Positions 61,705 through 64,000 of a DNA stretch of 64,000 nucleotides are shown one piece after another. Location: NCBI GenBank assembly GCA_046329515.1, contig JAXLUM010000002.1, forward strand, positions 1,054,001 through 1,118,000, given 5' to 3'. Made by a program: the position numbers and the translations under genes. A model generated the notes under the pieces. That model ran no database searches and had not been told where the DNA came from. It was given only the letters and a program-made list of their open reading frames with translations. The first letter of the stretch is position 1. Each line of letters begins with the position of its first letter. The DNA is from Bog-950 sp046329515. Its GTDB lineage: Bacteria > Bacteroidota > Bacteroidia > Chitinophagales > LD1.

Positions 61705-63189
61705 TTATTTCTGAAATGGAACTTTAAAGCTACTAATAACTTCATTGTCCTCGTCAATTATGCTCATCTCCACATATTCGTCGCGCACAATTCTTATTTT
61801 ACCAAAACCGTTTTTACACTTCTTACTGCTTAAGCCTATACCGCCTTTGTTCCATATCTTATTCATATGATAAAGCCCCGTAAGGTTGCCAATCAGTTTT
61901 AAATACTTGGCCAACTCGGTTGTAGCCACACTCAATCCGCTGGCATTTAACTCAGGCAGCCCCGCATTTTTACCATCATCCATTACACAATGGTGGGTAT
62001 CACCGCTAACCACTAACACATTTTTTATGCTGTTCGAATCCAAAAAGCGCATAAAATCTTCCCGCTCTTCGGGGAAAGCATTCCAATACATGCCAAAACC
62101 CCATGCCATATGAAAGCCGAACCAGTTTTTATAGTGCATATGTTGCAGCTTCAATCCGGCATCAGTAAGTTTTCTACAAGCGCCATTTAACGGTACTCCG
62201 CTTACTATAAACTTCCAATCTGCCTTACTGTTTTTAATCCCTTCTTTCAGCCAATCCATTTGTGTTTTGCCAAACAGCGCAAAGCCCGGCGGCGGGTCAA
62301 ACACCCATTTTTTCTTTTTGGTATCGTAACGGAACGCATCGCGGCAAGGGTTCATTCTATCACTGTTACGGTCTATTACAAAAAACTCCGCATTACCCAG
62401 TTTAAAGGAGTGATGTATGGCTTTCGATGTATCGGGCAAATTGTAATGGGGAAAAAATTCCGCATAGCCGCGAATCACATTCTCTCTCCACGAATCAGGA
62501 AAAGTGTCAGCCGTCATATTATTACAAACCTTGCCCTTAGTTATGGTGCACACCATATCGTTCTTGCAATATCTGCCACCGCTGGCGCCCACATAGTCGT
62601 CATCGTCATATACATAATCCATGGGCATGGTGTAAAGCATTTGCTTCATCACTTTTTCATCATAACGCCGGCGGTAGCTTCTGGCCATACCTTCCATATC
62701 CTTTGAATAATCCGGCGAAAGCATATAATCGGGATAGGTAAAATCGCCGGTATGCATTAAAAAATATGGGTTGTGTTTCGGCATTACATCAAACACCTTC
62801 ATATTGGCAGTTTCCTGGCAGCTGCCTGTTACAAAAACGTAATCGCCTTTTTCGCCTTCCTTCGGAAAGGTCCTGAACCATCCATGTATCGTATCCTCCT
62901 TACCCTCAAACAAAATGCGGTAATAATAAATGCTGTTTGGTTTAAGGTTGCTCAAGGCCAGTATTATGCTTTTGTCTTTCAGGCTGTCGGTTAAGCCGCT
63001 AAAAGGAGTTTCATTTTTCAGGTCGGCTGTTTCGCTTAATTCTATTATTACTTTGCCGCACTGCTGGCTGCGCAGGTAAACTTTAGCGCTGTTGGAAGTT
63101 ACAGCACCAAACACAGGTCCATGCGTTATATATTGCGCAAAAATTGAAGCGCTTAAAAAAGAGAGGGTAAACAAAAGGGTAAGCCTCAT
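61705..63189 (-). CDS. PhoD-like alkaline phosphatase/phosphodiesterase, secreted
   Basis: 494 aa. Signal peptide (LSASIFAQ), then a fibronectin-like N-terminal domain (SNSAKVYLRSQQC; LKPNSIYYYRILFEG) and a metallophosphoesterase core: TGSCQE, HTGDFTYPDY, YVYDDDDYVGASGG, VVSGDTHHCVMDDG. These match the PhoD family, which releases phosphate from phosphodiesters or monoesters. Substrate and regulation are not visible; no Pho box was recognised. Confidence 0.9.
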   Translation of the reverse strand: MRLTLLFTLSFLSASIFAQYITHGPVFGAVTSNSAKVYLRSQQCGKVIIELSETADLKNETPFSGLTDSLKDKSIILALSNLKPNSIYYYRILFEGKEDTIHGWFRTFPKEGEKGDYVFVTGSCQETANMKVFDVMPKHNPYFLMHTGDFTYPDYMLSPDYSKDMEGMARSYRRRYDEKVMKQMLYTMPMDYVYDDDDYVGASGGRYCKNDMVCTITKGKVCNNMTADTFPDSWRENVIRGYAEFFPHYNLPDTSKAIHHSFKLGNAEFFVIDRNSDRMNPCRDAFRYDTKKKKWVFDPPPGFALFGKTQMDWLKEGIKNSKADWKFIVSGVPLNGACRKLTDAGLKLQHMHYKNWFGFHMAWGFGMYWNAFPEEREDFMRFLDSNSIKNVLVVSGDTHHCVMDDGKNAGLPELNASGLSVATTELAKYLKLIGNLTGLYHMNKIWNKGGIGLSSKKCKNGFGKIRIVRDEYVEMSIIDEDNEVISSFKVPFQK

Positions 63190-63252
63190 AAGCCGGGGGT
63201 AAATAAGGAGTTAAAGAAAACCGCTATTTTGGTGGAAGCGAAAGAAGTAAAA

Positions 63253-64000
63253 ATGAGCAAGAGCGTATATGAAAAAATGGTAAAGTGCGGGCACACCCGT
63301 CTTGCCGTTTTAGTGGACCCCGATAAGCAGACGGAAGATAGCCTAATGCGCCTAATACAACAGGCAGAGAATTGTAAGGCCGATTTCTTTTTTGTGGGCG
63401 GTAGCTTGTTAGTAAAAGACGCTTTTGAAAAAACGGTTAAGAGTATAAAGCAACAAAGCAAACTGCCGGTGGTTATTTTCCCCGGCAACAACTATCAATT
63501 AAGTAATGAAGCGGATGCTATTTTACTGTTAAGCCTTATTAGCGGGCGCAATGCTGAATACCTGATTGGGCAGCATGTTGCTGCTGCCGCCGCGCTCAAA
63601 AAATCGAAGCTGGAAATTATACCTACAGGTTACATGCTTATTGATGGCGGAAGAATTTCAACCACATCCTACATTACGCAAACCGTGCCTATACCTGCTG
63701 ATAAAACAGACGTGGCAGTAGCTACCGCGCTTGCCGGCGAAATGCTGGGCATGAAAGCCATTTACCTGGAAGCAGGTAGCGGTGCTCATCATTCAGTTAG
63801 TGCCAAAATGATAAAGCAGGTAAAGCAAAACATTGCGGGACCTTTAATTGTTGGTGGAGGTATTAAAACAGGCGAACAGGCCGAAGAAATTAGCCGTGCC
63901 GGTGCTGATATAATTGTGATAGGAAATATTTTGGAGAAAGAACCTGAAGCCTTAATGGAAATTGCATTGGGCGTTAAGTGGGCAGATAAAAGCAGTTTAT
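63253..64000 (+). CDS. Geranylgeranylglyceryl/heptaprenylglyceryl phosphate synthase, 3' end off window
   Basis: At least 249 codons; the frame is open to the window edge. The start is the ATG at 63253; GTG at 63232 and TTG at 63229 are in frame but less likely. Motifs match the PcrB/GGGPS TIM barrel: LAVLVDPDKQ, VGGSLLVKD, PVVIFPGN, YLEAGSGA, IVGGGIKTGEQAEE and VIGNILE. The enzyme joins sn-glycerol-1-phosphate to a polyprenyl diphosphate, the first step of archaeal-type ether lipids; group II homologues occur in Bacteroidota. It is divergent from the phosphatase gene. Confidence 0.85.
   Translation, partial: MSKSVYEKMVKCGHTRLAVLVDPDKQTEDSLMRLIQQAENCKADFFFVGGSLLVKDAFEKTVKSIKQQSKLPVVIFPGNNYQLSNEADAILLLSLISGRNAEYLIGQHVAAAAALKKSKLEIIPTGYMLIDGGRISTTSYITQTVPIPADKTDVAVATALAGEMLGMKAIYLEAGSGAHHSVSAKMIKQVKQNIAGPLIVGGGIKTGEQAEEISRAGADIIVIGNILEKEPEALMEIALGVKWADKSSL

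Noticed and set aside
1..64000. CRISPR array, rRNA or IS transposase
   Set aside because: No spaced direct repeat series, rRNA-like segment or transposase-like protein was seen.

Overview
The window looks like a chromosomal segment of a Bacteroidota bacterium, probably of the Chitinophagia/Sphingobacteriia type. Supporting signs are two secreted proteins ending in type IX secretion (Por) sorting domains, a carboxypeptidase-regulatory/outer-membrane beta-barrel receptor, TAnnTTTG promoter boxes, bacterial group II GGGP synthase, and DUF559 and GxxExxY nuclease cassettes. The species cannot be fixed from the sequence alone. No rRNA, CRISPR array, integrase or classical IS transposase was seen.

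Positions 1-15971 hold the most unusual region. It is a dense array of phytanoyl-CoA-dioxygenase-like (PhyH) 2-oxoglutarate/Fe(II) oxygenases: eight genes carrying ten PhyH domains, two genes being tandem fusions, plus one further 2OG-oxygenase-like gene on the opposite strand. They are interleaved with an ABC-2 permease and a Wzt-like ATPase (polysaccharide/glycolipid export), a SAM methyltransferase, a B12-type radical SAM enzyme (cut by the window start) and a WecE-like sugar aminotransferase. Inference: a locus that builds, heavily hydroxylates or methylates, and exports a surface glycan or lipid-linked product. One PhyH domain has HxN in place of HxD.

Positions 15934-30615 are mostly housekeeping and accessory genes: glpD with a tandem rhodanese and an ArsR regulator, two T9SS cargo proteins, heme A synthase, an MFS transporter, gcvT, an LpxD-like acyltransferase, tag, an ICMT-like membrane methyltransferase, membrane pyrophosphatase and an HD protein. 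Two non-coding repeat clusters lie here, at 20178-20329 and 23894-24100.

A tRNA-Asn (30843-30916) with promoter and terminator is followed by a visibly AT-rich pair: a DUF6236-like protein with a C-terminal hydrophobic hairpin and a caspase-family protease. This is a possible defence/cell-death module.

Positions 34020-46000 contain lipoproteins and envelope genes (GH16, TMEM175-type channel, serine hydrolase, GNAT, Lys/Ala-rich protein) and a large thioester alpha-2-macroglobulin. The last is divergent from an ECF sigma/anti-sigma pair (45656-47495).

Two single-gene nuclease cassettes stand out. A DUF559 gene sits between perfect 26-bp inverted repeats (47501-47936). A GxxExxY (PDDEXK_3) gene sits between 27-bp imperfect inverted repeats (59998-60512) inside an otherwise canonical MFP-RND-TolC efflux operon. 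The GxxExxY repeat resembles the gene-free repeat cluster at 23894-24100, which suggests small mobile elements with nuclease-less derivatives. The right end carries a PhoD-like phosphatase and the start of a GGGP synthase gene that runs off the window.
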